NCBI GenBank assembly: GCA_965197405.1
Contig: OZ240206.1
Span: 2,728,001-2,792,000, forward strand
Reading direction: 5' to 3'
Source of the DNA: G965197405 sp965197405
GTDB lineage: Bacteria; Chloroflexota; Dehalococcoidia; Lucifugimonadales; JAGWBF01
Length of the DNA: 64,000 nt
Made by a program: the position numbers and the translations under genes. Below are positions 54,542 through 63,934 of the stretch, piece after piece (positions within the stretch are counted from its first letter, which is position 1; every line of letters begins with the position of its first letter). The notes beneath the pieces are model-generated. The model saw only the letters and a list, made by a program, of their open reading frames with translations, was not told the DNA's origin and ran no database searches.

Positions 54542-55957
54542 TTGCCGAGTCATCTTCTGCGTTACGGCATAATCGGGGCCGTCCTGGCGGCGGCGGTGGT
54601 CATACTGACGACCTTGGTGGGAGGGACGTTAGCGCAGGACGCACCAGGGACACCCGAGAGTGACCCTGAACCCACGGGAAAGCTGGTGGTGGTGCCGGGG
54701 TTGGTGGAGGTGGGGCAGACGACCCAGGTCGTGGGGTTCCAAGTGGTCCCCTTGGACCTGGAGGTGAAGATAGAGTACAGCGAGCGCTTCGTGTTGGAAG
54801 GCGAATCGTGCGATGCAGGGTCCGCTGGGGCCACTCCCGCCGTCATAGCTCCCACGTGGGTCACGCTGGAAGCCTGCTCGGTGGGAGAGGGGCAGGTGCG
54901 GCTGGTAGAGGCCGACAGCGGCAGCGTCATCCAGGAGGTGAGGGTAACCGTCAGCGAGGCGACGGGGCCGACGGGGCAGGCCGCTCCTATGGTAACCCTC
55001 AACAGTGTTCCCTCGAGCCTTACCGTGGGCGATTCAGACGGATTCAACGTCAAGGTCACTGGGCTCGACAGGGATGAAGAGTACGAGTTGACCACAGTTC
55101 CCCTGACCCACGGCTTGGCGTTCAACCGAGGCTGCACCGACTTCGAGAAAACCCAGGAGATCATAGGAAGCACCATCAGGTTCTTCTTCTACACGATATA
55201 TGGATGCGCCCCCCCTGGGGCAAATCTCTGGTCGTATCTCAGTGTGGACGGGAGTGCGATTGCCAGTTCTGAGTTTACTTTCGTACGGGTGAGGCCCCCA
55301 CCCACACCCACGTCGGTCCCGCCCACACCCACGTCGGTCCCGCCCACACCCACGTCGGTCCCGCCCACACCCACGTCGGTCCCGCCCACACCCACGTCGG
55401 TCCCGCCCACACCCACGTCGGTCCCGCCCACACCCACGTCGGTCCCGCCCACACCCACGTCGGTCCCACCCACGCCCACGTCGGTCCCGCCCACGCCCAC
55501 GTCGGTCCCGCCCACGCCCACGTCGGTCCCGCCCACGCCCACGTCGGTCCCGCCCACGCCCACGTCGGTCCCGCCCACGCCCACGTCGGTCCCGCCCACG
55601 CCCACGTCGGTCCCGCCCACGCCCACGTCGGTCCCACCCACGCCCACGTCGGTCCCGCCTACGGACACTCCAACCCCACCACTTGGGCTTAACCTCGACG
55701 TGGAGCCGTCCTCGACGGGAGCCATAAGCGCAGTTCAATCAATCCAATTGTCGTGGGACCTCGTCCCGGACGCCGTTATATATGAGGTTCAAGCGAGGAG
55801 ATACGATGCTGAAAGGTCGAGTTCCGAATCAGAGGACGACTGGTCATATGTGGGCACTGTGGCCGGGACCGAGAGCGGGTGTGGCAATTTAGGTACCCCC
55901 TTTTGGTGTTTCCGGGTCGTTGATATGACCACGGTATTGTCAGACGAGAAAGGCTTA
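54542..55957 (+). pseudogene. Exported VPPTPTS-repeat/fibronectin-like protein, 5' part (cut by IS)
   Basis: 472 codons up to the IS. The signal peptide is [25 protein letters not shown] (start TTG 54542). Two beta domains (about residues 35-140 and 145-245) follow, then 17 copies of VPPTPTS. A fibronectin-III-like domain begins [25 protein letters not shown] and stops at DEKGL where the IS begins. Reading on gives only 10 IS-derived residues before a stop at 55987. Joined to 56931-58226 without the IS and one TTA, the frame continues as DEKGLVDADAYEFRVLAKND, completing the fibronectin-like domain. Confidence 0.88.
55299..55665 (+). repeat. 17 tandem 21-bp repeats (VPPTPTS)
   Basis: Units of the form CCCACACCCACGTCGGTCCCG. 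Copies 1-8 have CACACCC and copies 9-17 have CACGCCC. The variant TCCCACC occurs only at the 8/9 and 16/17 junctions, exactly 168 bp (8 units) apart, suggesting growth by duplication of an eight-unit block. All units are in frame, so array length can change without loss of the protein. Confidence 0.95.
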
Positions 55958-55961
55958 GAGC

Positions 55962-56440
55962 CTATCCTAATAACCCGGCGGCTCTGAGAGCGATAAGGGC
56001 ACAGGCGAAATGAAGAAAGGCTATGTAGTTGGTGGGAGACTTGTCCCAGCGGACCAAAATGCGCCGAAAGCGGTTCATCCAGCTGTGGGTGCGTTCCACC
56101 ACCCAGCGCCGGGCTTTGAAGCCGGCCTCTTTCTTGATGGCCTGAGCCTCTTCCCCACGGCTGCGTATGTGGGCCGTGAAGCCAAACTCGTCCACGGTCC
56201 GGCGCACCTCGTCAAAGTCGTAGCCCTTGTCCAAGCACAGACCCTGGGGATGCTCCGGGCTGGGCGCGGGGCGTGGCACGGGGAGGCTGTCCACCGTGGC
56301 CCGCACCAGCTTCATATCGTGGCGGTTGGCCCCGTCCACTGCCAGCCCCACCGGAATGCCCCCGGATTCGGTCAACAGACTGCGTTTGACCCCGCTCTTA
56401 CCCCGGTCCGTGGGGTTGGGACCGGTTTTCCCCCCCGCCC
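55962..56440 (-). CDS. IS5-family transposase, C-terminal frame (orfB)
   Basis: Contains the second Asp ([12 protein letters not shown]) and the Glu ([20 protein letters not shown]) of the DDE triad, ending AGLLG. An ATG-initiated frame would start at 56375. The coding homology extends further upstream ([20 protein letters not shown]) to the G7A4 run at about 56427-56437, where it must join orfA by a frameshift. It has no ribosome site of its own. Confidence 0.82.
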
Positions 56441-56850
56441 AAGGGGGATTTGGTCAAGGCCCCGTCCATGCTCAGCCAACTCCAGTCCAAACCCTTCAAT
56501 TCGTCATAGCGTTCCAGCCCAGTCCGCCATAGCTCCAGGAACACCCCGGCGGCGGTCCATTCCTGAAAGCGCAGGTGGGCGGTGGAGCCGGAGCAAATGC
56601 CGGTGGCATCCAAGGACTTCCACTGGCAACCGGTGCGAAGCACGTAGAAGATACCGTTGGCGCAGGTCCGGTCCGGGACCCGGGGGCGGCCTCCGCCCAA
56701 GGGATGGGTATTCACCCGCTGGGGAAGGAGTGGAGCCAGTGCCTCCCACAGTTCGTCGGATACTTGGAAGGAGCCGGTGGTGGGGTTGGTCGGAGAGGCT
56801 GGGCTGGCGCGGGGCGGTCGAGGCGGCTTGAGTTCTTTCGCTTTCGTCAT
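56398..56850 (-). CDS. IS5-family transposase, N-terminal frame (orfA)
   Basis: 150 residues. DUF4096-type region FQVSDELWEALAPLLPQRV, DRTCANGIFYVLRTGCQWKSL, and the first catalytic Asp in [20 protein letters not shown]. After the GGGGGGGAAAA run the frame reads a short unrelated tail to a stop, while the homologous frame continues in orfB. Programmed frameshifting is common in this IS group; an inactivating single-base change is the alternative. Confidence 0.85.
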   Translation of the reverse strand: MTKAKELKPPRPPRASPASPTNPTTGSFQVSDELWEALAPLLPQRVNTHPLGGGRPRVPDRTCANGIFYVLRTGCQWKSLDATGICSGSTAHLRFQEWTAAGVFLELWRTGLERYDELKGLDWSWLSMDGALTKSPLGGGENRSQPHGPG

Positions 56851-56930
56851 TCCCCAAGTTTAGCCGCTCCTCTGCCTCCTTCCTCATTCACTACTCAGCG
56901 GGTTTCACCGGTTTTTAGGATAGGCTCTTA

Positions 56931-58226
56931 GTGGATGCTGATGCTTATGAATTTCGTGTCTTGGCTAAGAACGACAGGCGCGTCAACGTGGACAGCGATC
57001 AGGTTATAGTCATGGATACGCCCATATACCGGGCTGATGGGGACAGCCGGACCAAGGTGACGCCGACGGTGGAAATTGAATGGAGTATCCCGGCGTCCCT
57101 TCCCGCAGTAGCCAACAACACCTACCACGTCCGGTACCGGCGTTGGCCAATGGAGGAGTCGGCAGATGGTACATTACAGTGGGCACCATGGGAGGTCGAG
57201 GAGGTCCAAGGTGTGAAAGGCACCATTAACGATGGCCTTGCACTCAACCAAGTATATACCATTCAGTTCTACTACGAGACGGTCTCGGAGACTCGTGTCT
57301 ATGCAGCCCGGTATGCCTGGGCATGGCCGTCGAAGCGAGCTGCCGGGGGCGGTGAACGTGTTGTGAGTTTTCCTTTGAACCGCCCCATATCAAGCAGGGA
57401 GTATTCGTACCGGATATGCAAACACACCTTTCCGGAGGCTGCGCCACCAGACACTGATAGCACACGAGATGCGTGGGAAAAACTAATAGAACACGCCTTG
57501 GAGCAGTGGGAGCTCGCCACCCGCGGACTGGTAAGAATGACTTATGAAGGGGAGTGTACCGGCTATTCAGAGTTTAGCGAGAGCATAGCTGCCGCGGTCA
57601 AACGCGCCGTGCCTTCGAGTGGTAATGGGGAGGAAGAAGAAAGGCAAATCGAAGAACACGTGGATGAGTTCCTGGACAACTTGAACCTCATGGGCTTGCA
57701 GGGTGTTGGAGTTGTTCATAATCCCGCCCGGAGTGAAGTACTGATGCTTGGCGGTGGCACGGCGGCCTTGTTCGCAGAAGTAGGGAATGGAGTAATTCAT
57801 TGGGGTTGCCGTGGAAGAATGTGTGCGCCTCCCGACATAAAGCATGGAACGACTGATATAGTGGTCATGGGTAATGCTTCATATGATGGCAGGCCGCGCA
57901 ATACTCTTACTGAGGATGATTTAGGAGACCTACCGGGTGATGATACTATCCCCAGTGAGGATGACGTGCGGTTCAACTCCTGTGAAGTAGCCTCTTTTGG
58001 TCCCAAGGGGAATCTGGTCTATGAAGATATTGTTCACGAAGGCGGCCACACCCTGGGAATCCGAGAGGGGGGCGGCGAGGGTGAACTCGCTCACCATTCC
58101 TCGAGAGGACACGACTCAGTCATGAACTATGATTTCCGTGAACCCGACTGCTCACCCCATCCTTTGGATATAATGGCCATCTACGCCCTGTACCAAACGC
58201 TCAAGCCCTTGGATGAACAGGAGTAA
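56931..58226 (+). pseudogene. 3' part of the IS-cut surface protein, with zincin-like metalloprotease domain
   Basis: 431 codons from the IS edge. It continues the fibronectin-like domain (YEFRVLAKND), has a second beta domain (VTPTVEIEWSIPASLPAVAN) and ends with a putative protease. HEGGHTLGI at about residue 369 is an HExxHxxG zinc site, followed by AHHSSRGHDSVMNYDF, where SVMNY looks like a metzincin Met-turn. The usual third His three residues after the Gly is Glu; the HH further on could serve. A GTG at 56931 could start translation, but without a signal peptide. Confidence 0.8.
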
Positions 58227-58230
58227 TCCT

Positions 58231-61200
58231 GTGAAGTTGGTCCTTGTCCTGATAACGGCGGGTTTCCTCACGCTTGCGCTATGGCGAGTAGATACTGCGG
58301 GCATCACTTTCAGTCCTCCGTGCGAGTTGCGGCCCCGTGCTCACCACAACTCGATTAAGTGGACCCTCGACGGCTCCCATATTCTGTTCGATAAAGGTAT
58401 GGCCCTATACGTTGTAGATGCTGACGGCTCCCGGCTGCGTCAGCTCGCCGACGGATGGCCGGATGAGGGGGATTGGTCCACATTTCCAACTCCTGCTAAC
58501 GCTAGCATGTACGCGGACGTGTCACCCGACAACTCCAGGATAGTCTACTCCACATGCTGGTATCTCACCAGGGAGACCGGACCCGGTCGTCTATATGACA
58601 AAACAAAAGAGTGGGTCCAATACGAGATTGCCACGTCGAACATCGACGGCACGGAGCCGCGCCGGCTAACGCACAACAAAAACTTTGATCATTTCCCAGT
58701 CTGGTCGCCCGATGGGACCCGCATCATTTTCATCTCAAGTAGCCACCTCTACACTATGGCTGCGGATGGGTCAGACGTGCAGAGCATTGCTCCGGATATT
58801 ATCGCCGGACGGCATTTACCGCGATGGTCCCCCGACGGCCAGCGGATAGCGTTCGTTGGACGAGAAAGAGAGGAACGTGGCCGAGCCATCTACACGGTCA
58901 GACCCGACGGGTCCGACCTGACGAGAATATCAGACACCCTCGGTGACCCTTCCTGGTCTCCCGATGGCGAACGGATAGCGTTCATCAAATCTCGTGAAGA
59001 TGACGAGGTGGCCCTCTACACCATCGCCTCCGACGGCTCCGACAGCCGTCTGGTCACAGTCCTGGACCGCCCTGCCCTTCCTTCCGGCTATCAGCCACCG
59101 CTCCGGTCGCCTATATGGTCGCCTTCCGGCTCCGAGATACTGGTTGACTGCACCACCGTGTGCGTGGTCAGCGTCGAAGACGGCTCCATCGTCGGCCAAT
59201 CACCCATACTCCTCCATGGCGGGGACGTTGCAGCGTGGTCCCCGGACGGCTCCAGGGTCGCGGTGCTGATGGCCGAGCAATATACCTATGACTATTACCC
59301 CAACGGGAGCATTGTGCTGTACACCATGGCTCCGGACGGCACGGACCTGCGGGTACTGGTGAGGGGCGGACTTGCACTGGTGGCCGAGAACTCCGGGTGG
59401 CAGGACACCGCCGTCGCCGTTGCCTCTTGCTCCGAAGGATACGTGGTCTCGCAGCCGGAGAAGAATCCGGGACTCGTAGAGGATTGCAAGGCTCTCATGC
59501 GGATAAGGGAAGCCGTGTTCAGCGACAATATATGGTCTGCCTACGACCCGAATCTGGGAGTGCTGCCGGACGAGTATAGATATAGTATTGGCAACGTCGT
59601 CGTGAACTGGAGCCCGGGCACCCCCATGGAACAGTGGGTGGGAGTCACCATAGAAGAGGTCTGCGGCCTGGCAAGCTCGCCTTGGATAGGGAAATGTATG
59701 ACCTACGTCTATCCCGATCTTTTCCAGTGGACATTCTGGGAGTACCCGTCAATATTGACGCCTCCGGCGCCCCGTGTGACTGGCTTGTACTTTGCAGTTC
59801 AAGACATGCACCCCTACACGTTCTTGGCCGGCACGGCTCCAGCGGAGCTGGGAAAGCTGGCCCATCTGAAGACCTTGGACCTATCTAAATACGTTGAATT
59901 GGGTGGCTCACACGGGTACCCGTCATACCTGCAAGGAGGTATCCCGAGGGAGCTGGGCCAACTACGCGACCTGGAAGTGCTGCGTCTGAGCTTCAAGTTG
60001 CTTACCGGGGACATGCCGGCAGAGCTCGGGAGTCTTAAAAACCTGCGAGAGTTGGACCTGAGTAACAACGGGCTCAGCGGGAGCCTCCCGCCTGAGTTGG
60101 GCAATCTCCCAGGGTTGAGAGTATTGCGGCTGGACGGCAATCAACTGAGTGGAGACATCCCGCCGGAGTTGGGCAACCTCACAGAGTTGCAGGAATTACG
60201 GCTGGACGACAATCAGCTGACGGGCCGAGTTCCAATGGAACTGACCAGAATCCCGTCCCTAGGGGAATTGGGGCTCTCAGAAAACTTGCTCGAGTGCATG
60301 CCCTCTGAACTGAAGTACAAGGCGAGCTTGCAGTTGTCGTACCTCGACGAAGTGGAGGTCTGCATAGCCGACTCGTACACATTCCAAGTCAGCGAAATCG
60401 CGCCCGACGGGGCCACAGTCGGCGCTGTACGCTTGGCCGACACGGAGATGGCGTCGTACTCCATCACGTCAGGGAACGAGGATGGCCTATTCGCGATTGA
60501 CTCAGCCTCGGGTGAGATCACGGTGGCGGGTCCTCTTGACTCCGACGTGGCGCCATCCTACTTGCTGGCCGTGGAAGGGAGAGACAGGAAGGGTGGCAGG
60601 ACCCTCGGAAGTGTCGCTATCTCCGTGCTCTCGCTGCCGGATATATGCTCCTCCACGGGTGTCGTGGTACCCGAACCCGGTGACAACCTCGGCTTGGTGA
60701 GCGACTGTGCGGCGCTGCTGGCGGCAAAGGCGAGCCTGGGCTGGGAGTACCTGGACTTAGACGTGAACTGGCGTACCAACATTCCCATCACGAGTTGGCG
60801 AGGCGTTGCCGTGGGAGGCTCGCCGAGCCGTGTCCAGACCCTGGACCTGACCACTATGGGGTTGGGACTTGGGATACGCTACGCCTCGGGTTATAGCTAT
60901 CCGCTCCCCGGGAACATCGCGCTGGCCCTGGAGGGACTGACAGGTCTGTGGGGTCTGGACCTCGGTGGCAAAGGGCTGACGGGGGGGGTACCGCCGTGGT
61001 TGAAGAATCTGCACGGCCTGAAATCTCTGTATCTCAGCCACAACGAGCTGACGGGGGAGATACCGACGGAATTGAGCGAGCTATCCAATCTCAGGAAGCT
61101 GGACCTCAGCTACAACGAGTTAACAGGCACTATACCGCCGGAGTTGGAGAGTCTGTCCAATTTGCGTGAGTTGCGCCTGGGCGGCAATAAATTGATCGGC

Positions 61201-61272
61201 TGCATCCCATCGGCTTTGCGGGACATCGAGAGCAACGATCTTGACAGCCTCGGTCTCCTATATTGCGAGTAG
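58231..61272 (+). CDS. Exported TolB/PD40 beta-propeller plus leucine-rich-repeat protein
   Basis: 1013 residues. The signal is MKLVLVLITAGFLTLALW, from GTG 58231 with AGGAG seven bases upstream, preferred over ATG 58213. Residues ~40-400 are PD40/TolB-type repeats (WSPDGTRIIFISSSHLYTMA, WSPDGQRIAF, WSPDGERIAF). A plant-like LRR block follows (LRELDLSNNGLSGSLPPELG, LQELRLDDNQLTG), then a cadherin-like domain (FAIDSASGEITVAGPLD), and a second LRR block (SLYLSHNELTGEIPTELS). A secreted binding or adhesion protein is likely. It overlaps no neighbour with this start. Confidence 0.85.
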   Translation: MKLVLVLITAGFLTLALWRVDTAGITFSPPCELRPRAHHNSIKWTLDGSHILFDKGMALYVVDADGSRLRQLADGWPDEGDWSTFPTPANASMYADVSPDNSRIVYSTCWYLTRETGPGRLYDKTKEWVQYEIATSNIDGTEPRRLTHNKNFDHFPVWSPDGTRIIFISSSHLYTMAADGSDVQSIAPDIIAGRHLPRWSPDGQRIAFVGREREERGRAIYTVRPDGSDLTRISDTLGDPSWSPDGERIAFIKSREDDEVALYTIASDGSDSRLVTVLDRPALPSGYQPPLRSPIWSPSGSEILVDCTTVCVVSVEDGSIVGQSPILLHGGDVAAWSPDGSRVAVLMAEQYTYDYYPNGSIVLYTMAPDGTDLRVLVRGGLALVAENSGWQDTAVAVASCSEGYVVSQPEKNPGLVEDCKALMRIREAVFSDNIWSAYDPNLGVLPDEYRYSIGNVVVNWSPGTPMEQWVGVTIEEVCGLASSPWIGKCMTYVYPDLFQWTFWEYPSILTPPAPRVTGLYFAVQDMHPYTFLAGTAPAELGKLAHLKTLDLSKYVELGGSHGYPSYLQGGIPRELGQLRDLEVLRLSFKLLTGDMPAELGSLKNLRELDLSNNGLSGSLPPELGNLPGLRVLRLDGNQLSGDIPPELGNLTELQELRLDDNQLTGRVPMELTRIPSLGELGLSENLLECMPSELKYKASLQLSYLDEVEVCIADSYTFQVSEIAPDGATVGAVRLADTEMASYSITSGNEDGLFAIDSASGEITVAGPLDSDVAPSYLLAVEGRDRKGGRTLGSVAISVLSLPDICSSTGVVVPEPGDNLGLVSDCAALLAAKASLGWEYLDLDVNWRTNIPITSWRGVAVGGSPSRVQTLDLTTMGLGLGIRYASGYSYPLPGNIALALEGLTGLWGLDLGGKGLTGGVPPWLKNLHGLKSLYLSHNELTGEIPTELSELSNLRKLDLSYNELTGTIPPELESLSNLRELRLGGNKLIGCIPSALRDIESNDLDSLGLLYCE

Positions 61273-61286
61273 AGGGCGAGGGACGA

Positions 61287-62321
61287 GTGGCTGGCATTAA
61301 GGACGTGACATTGAGAAGATGGGTGTCCGCGAGCCTCGCAGTCTTGGGGCTTGTGTTGCTGCTTGCCGCCGGATGCGGCGACTCCGGCAAAGCCGGGGGC
61401 GGGAGTCCCCCTGCAGAGGCATCGCCGCCCACCCTTGGGCCGGGTCTCTCACCGGACTCTGGGGCCGATAATCCAATCGTGGGGAGAGTGGCTGCTCTTC
61501 CCACCCCACACCAGGCGGTCGATCCGACGGAGCCGCGAGACGTCAGCGCGATTGACCTGTTCCCCAGCCGTCCCGGTAGAGACGTTGCGTACATCGTCGG
61601 GGGAGCAGCCACGGTGGAAGAGGCGCTGGAAAAGGGGCTAGAGTTGGCCGGAGCGTCGCCGGTGCATATAGCATTTCGTGCGACGGCGGATGCAGACTCC
61701 GTCCGCTGTGGCTGGCGTGGCATCGCTAGGACCCAGGAACAGAGGGAAGGAGCGATCCGGTTCTGGCTTGGGTTGGAGGAGGACGACGAGATACCGGAAG
61801 CATCGTACCTTGAAATCCTATTCACCGTGACCCTCGACACCCTGGCCCCTTTGTTCCAGGAGACCGCTAAATCCAACTTCCTGGCCATAGCACGGGGAGG
61901 TCTGACAATCGAGTATCTCTTCCTGACCTGCTACGCGGATTACATCGTTCACGAATACTTGCTCGGCGCGGGACAAAATACCCTTACCGTCGCATACGAC
62001 CGCAGGGGTGAGGCGCGCTCTTACGAGCTTTACCAGAGGGAGCACGACGCTGGCCAGTTGGGAGAAGAGCCGGTACAGACACAAGGAGAGTATGAGAGTT
62101 GGTTGCTTGAAATGGTTGCAGAAGCCGAGAAGACCCTGATAAACGAGATAGGTGGTCGCGAGAGTGTGGTGTTTCTGGCGCCGATGGGGGCGCACAATAC
62201 GATAGGGGTCGAGGCGTGGCAGGCTGTGGCGCAGTGGGACCTGCAGGTAGACGAGACGACGTGGTCCATGCCGTCCGCTACGGGACCTTTGAAGGCGACC
62301 CGGAGCACACCCAGACCCTGA
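61287..62321 (+). CDS. Lipoprotein of unknown function, 5' part of a frameshifted gene
   Basis: About 344 residues from GTG 61287. Lipoprotein signal LAVLGLVLLLAAGC, then a linker and a folded region with ETAKSNFLAIARGGLTIEYL and WLLEMVAEAEKTLINEI. I recognise no family. The last ~25 residues (TTWSMPSATGPLKATRSTPRP) are low quality, while the other frame from about 62245 reads DDVVHAVRYGTFEGDPEHTQ and continues without break. The natural product is probably one protein running to 63904. Confidence 0.65.
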   Translation: MAGIKDVTLRRWVSASLAVLGLVLLLAAGCGDSGKAGGGSPPAEASPPTLGPGLSPDSGADNPIVGRVAALPTPHQAVDPTEPRDVSAIDLFPSRPGRDVAYIVGGAATVEEALEKGLELAGASPVHIAFRATADADSVRCGWRGIARTQEQREGAIRFWLGLEEDDEIPEASYLEILFTVTLDTLAPLFQETAKSNFLAIARGGLTIEYLFLTCYADYIVHEYLLGAGQNTLTVAYDRRGEARSYELYQREHDAGQLGEEPVQTQGEYESWLLEMVAEAEKTLINEIGGRESVVFLAPMGAHNTIGVEAWQAVAQWDLQVDETTWSMPSATGPLKATRSTPRP

Positions 62322-63904
62322 CCAACCTGAAGGCTCGCATCATGGCGGCGGTGGCGTCCGACGAGTTCGCCGATGAGCGCATTGAGAACGCGGACGGGCT
62401 GAACGACTACTACCGGGACATCGGCGCTTACGGCGACATCACCCCCGACGACGGCTCCACCGCCACCTTCACCCCGGCCCAGCCGCCGCCAGTGCCCACC
62501 TGCGCCAACGGCACGGCCGTCGCCGACCCTGGCTCCAATCGAAGGCTGGTCCATGACTGCATGGCGCTGCTGGCAGCAAGAGACACCCTGGCGGGAACAG
62601 CCACCCTGGACTGGGCGGCGACCACTGCCATCACCGACTGGGAGGGCGTCACCACCGAGGGCACACCCAGCCGCGTGACCGAGATGGAGCTTCCCAACGA
62701 GGGCCTGAGCGGGAGCATCCCCTCCGAGCTGGGAGACCTGCTCGGGCTGACCCGCCTGGACCTGTCGGACAACGACCTCACGGGAGAGATACCGAGGGAA
62801 TTGGGTCAACCGGAGAACCTGGAGGAGCTCAGGCTGTCAGGCAACAACCTCACCGGGTGCATCCCGGAGGCGCTGAGGGACGTCGAGAACCATGACCTGG
62901 CCCTGCTGGGCCTCCGGTACTGCGACGAATTGGACTACGACGGAGACAACGACAGCCTGATTGAGGTGTCCAACCTGTTCCAGCTGAACGCCATCCGCTG
63001 GGACCTGGACGGCGACGGGTCTGCCACGGACCCTGCCTACGCCGCGGCATTCCCCGGCGCATCCGCCGGCATGGGCTGCCCCTCCGCCGGATGCACCGGC
63101 TACGAGTTGACCGCCGACCTGGACTTCGACACCGACGATACCGGCTCGGTGGACTCGAGGGACGGCTATTGGAACGACGGCGAGGGCTGGGACCCCATCG
63201 GAGAGGCCCATAACAGGAGCTTCGCCGCCACCTTCGAGGGCAACGGGCACACCGTCTCCAACCTGTTCATCGACCGTGTGCACACGAACGACATTGGCCT
63301 GTTTGGGAACACCTCGGCTGGGAGCGTCATTCGAAACGTGGGGCTGCTTTCGGCTGGCATCACGGGTTCCTGGTCCAGCGGCGGCCTCGTGGGATACAAC
63401 AGAGGAACGATTACCGAGAGCTACGTCGCGGGCAACGTGACGGGTTCCAACAGGGTAGGCGACCTCGTCGGATGGAACCACGGTGGGACCGTCACCGGCA
63501 GCTACGCCACGGGCAATGCGACAGGTTCCAGGTACGTCGGTGGCCTCATCGGGCTGAACATGGGGACCGTCGGCAACAGCTACACCACCGGCAATGTGAC
63601 GGGTGTTGAGAGCGTGGGCGGCCTGGTTGGAGACAACTATACCGGGACAGTTACCAACAGCTACGCCACTGGGAATGTGACGGGTGAGACCTTGGTCGGC
63701 GGCCTCGTTGGGGAGAACGACGACGGGACCGTGACGGACAGCTACTGGGACACCGAGACGACTGGGTTGTCCACAAGCGACGGAGGCACTGGCAAGACTA
63801 CCGTCGAGTTGCGGTCTCCCATCTCCAACAGTGGGATATACGCCACTTGGGACAACGCGGCCTGGGACTTCGGGACCTCGGAGCAGTACCCGGTGTTGAA
63901 GTAG
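62216..63904 (+). CDS. LRR plus GLUG-repeat surface protein, 3' part of a frameshifted gene
   Basis: Open frame of 562 codons with no good start of its own; coding sense begins near DDVVHAVRYGTF. It has a linker, a LRR block (SRVTEMELPNEGLSGSIPSE, LDLSDNDLTGEIPRELG), a segment LDYDGDNDSLIEVSNLFQLNAIRWDLDGDG, and five to six GLUG motifs (GGLVGYNRGTITESYVAGNV, GGLIGLNMGTVGNSY, GGLVGENDDGTVTDSYWDTE). GLUG repeats form beta-helical surface stalks. It joins the upstream lipoprotein if one base is restored near 62245. Confidence 0.8.
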   Translation: MAGCGAVGPAGRRDDVVHAVRYGTFEGDPEHTQTLTNLKARIMAAVASDEFADERIENADGLNDYYRDIGAYGDITPDDGSTATFTPAQPPPVPTCANGTAVADPGSNRRLVHDCMALLAARDTLAGTATLDWAATTAITDWEGVTTEGTPSRVTEMELPNEGLSGSIPSELGDLLGLTRLDLSDNDLTGEIPRELGQPENLEELRLSGNNLTGCIPEALRDVENHDLALLGLRYCDELDYDGDNDSLIEVSNLFQLNAIRWDLDGDGSATDPAYAAAFPGASAGMGCPSAGCTGYELTADLDFDTDDTGSVDSRDGYWNDGEGWDPIGEAHNRSFAATFEGNGHTVSNLFIDRVHTNDIGLFGNTSAGSVIRNVGLLSAGITGSWSSGGLVGYNRGTITESYVAGNVTGSNRVGDLVGWNHGGTVTGSYATGNATGSRYVGGLIGLNMGTVGNSYTTGNVTGVESVGGLVGDNYTGTVTNSYATGNVTGETLVGGLVGENDDGTVTDSYWDTETTGLSTSDGGTGKTTVELRSPISNSGIYATWDNAAWDFGTSEQYPVLK

Positions 63905-63934
63905 GACTACGACGGAGACGCAGTGACCTGAGCG

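Larger units (their letters stand above)
55958..56927 (-). mobile_element. IS5-family (IS427-like group) insertion sequence
   Basis: 970 bp. Perfect 13-bp inverted ends GAGCCTATCCTAA at 55958 and its complement at 56915-56927. It is flanked by a TTA duplication (55955-55957 and 56928-56930), the 3-bp T-N-A target of this group. It has two overlapping transposase frames on the minus strand. It sits inside the gene running from 54542 to 58226 and splits it cleanly. Confidence 0.94.

Noticed and set aside
55299..55665. CRISPR-like array at the 21-bp repeats
   Set aside because: Contiguous coding repeats without spacers.
55034..55738. Minus-strand proteins of Arg-Gly or Val-Gly repeats
   Set aside because: These are shadows of the VPPTPTS array on the other strand.
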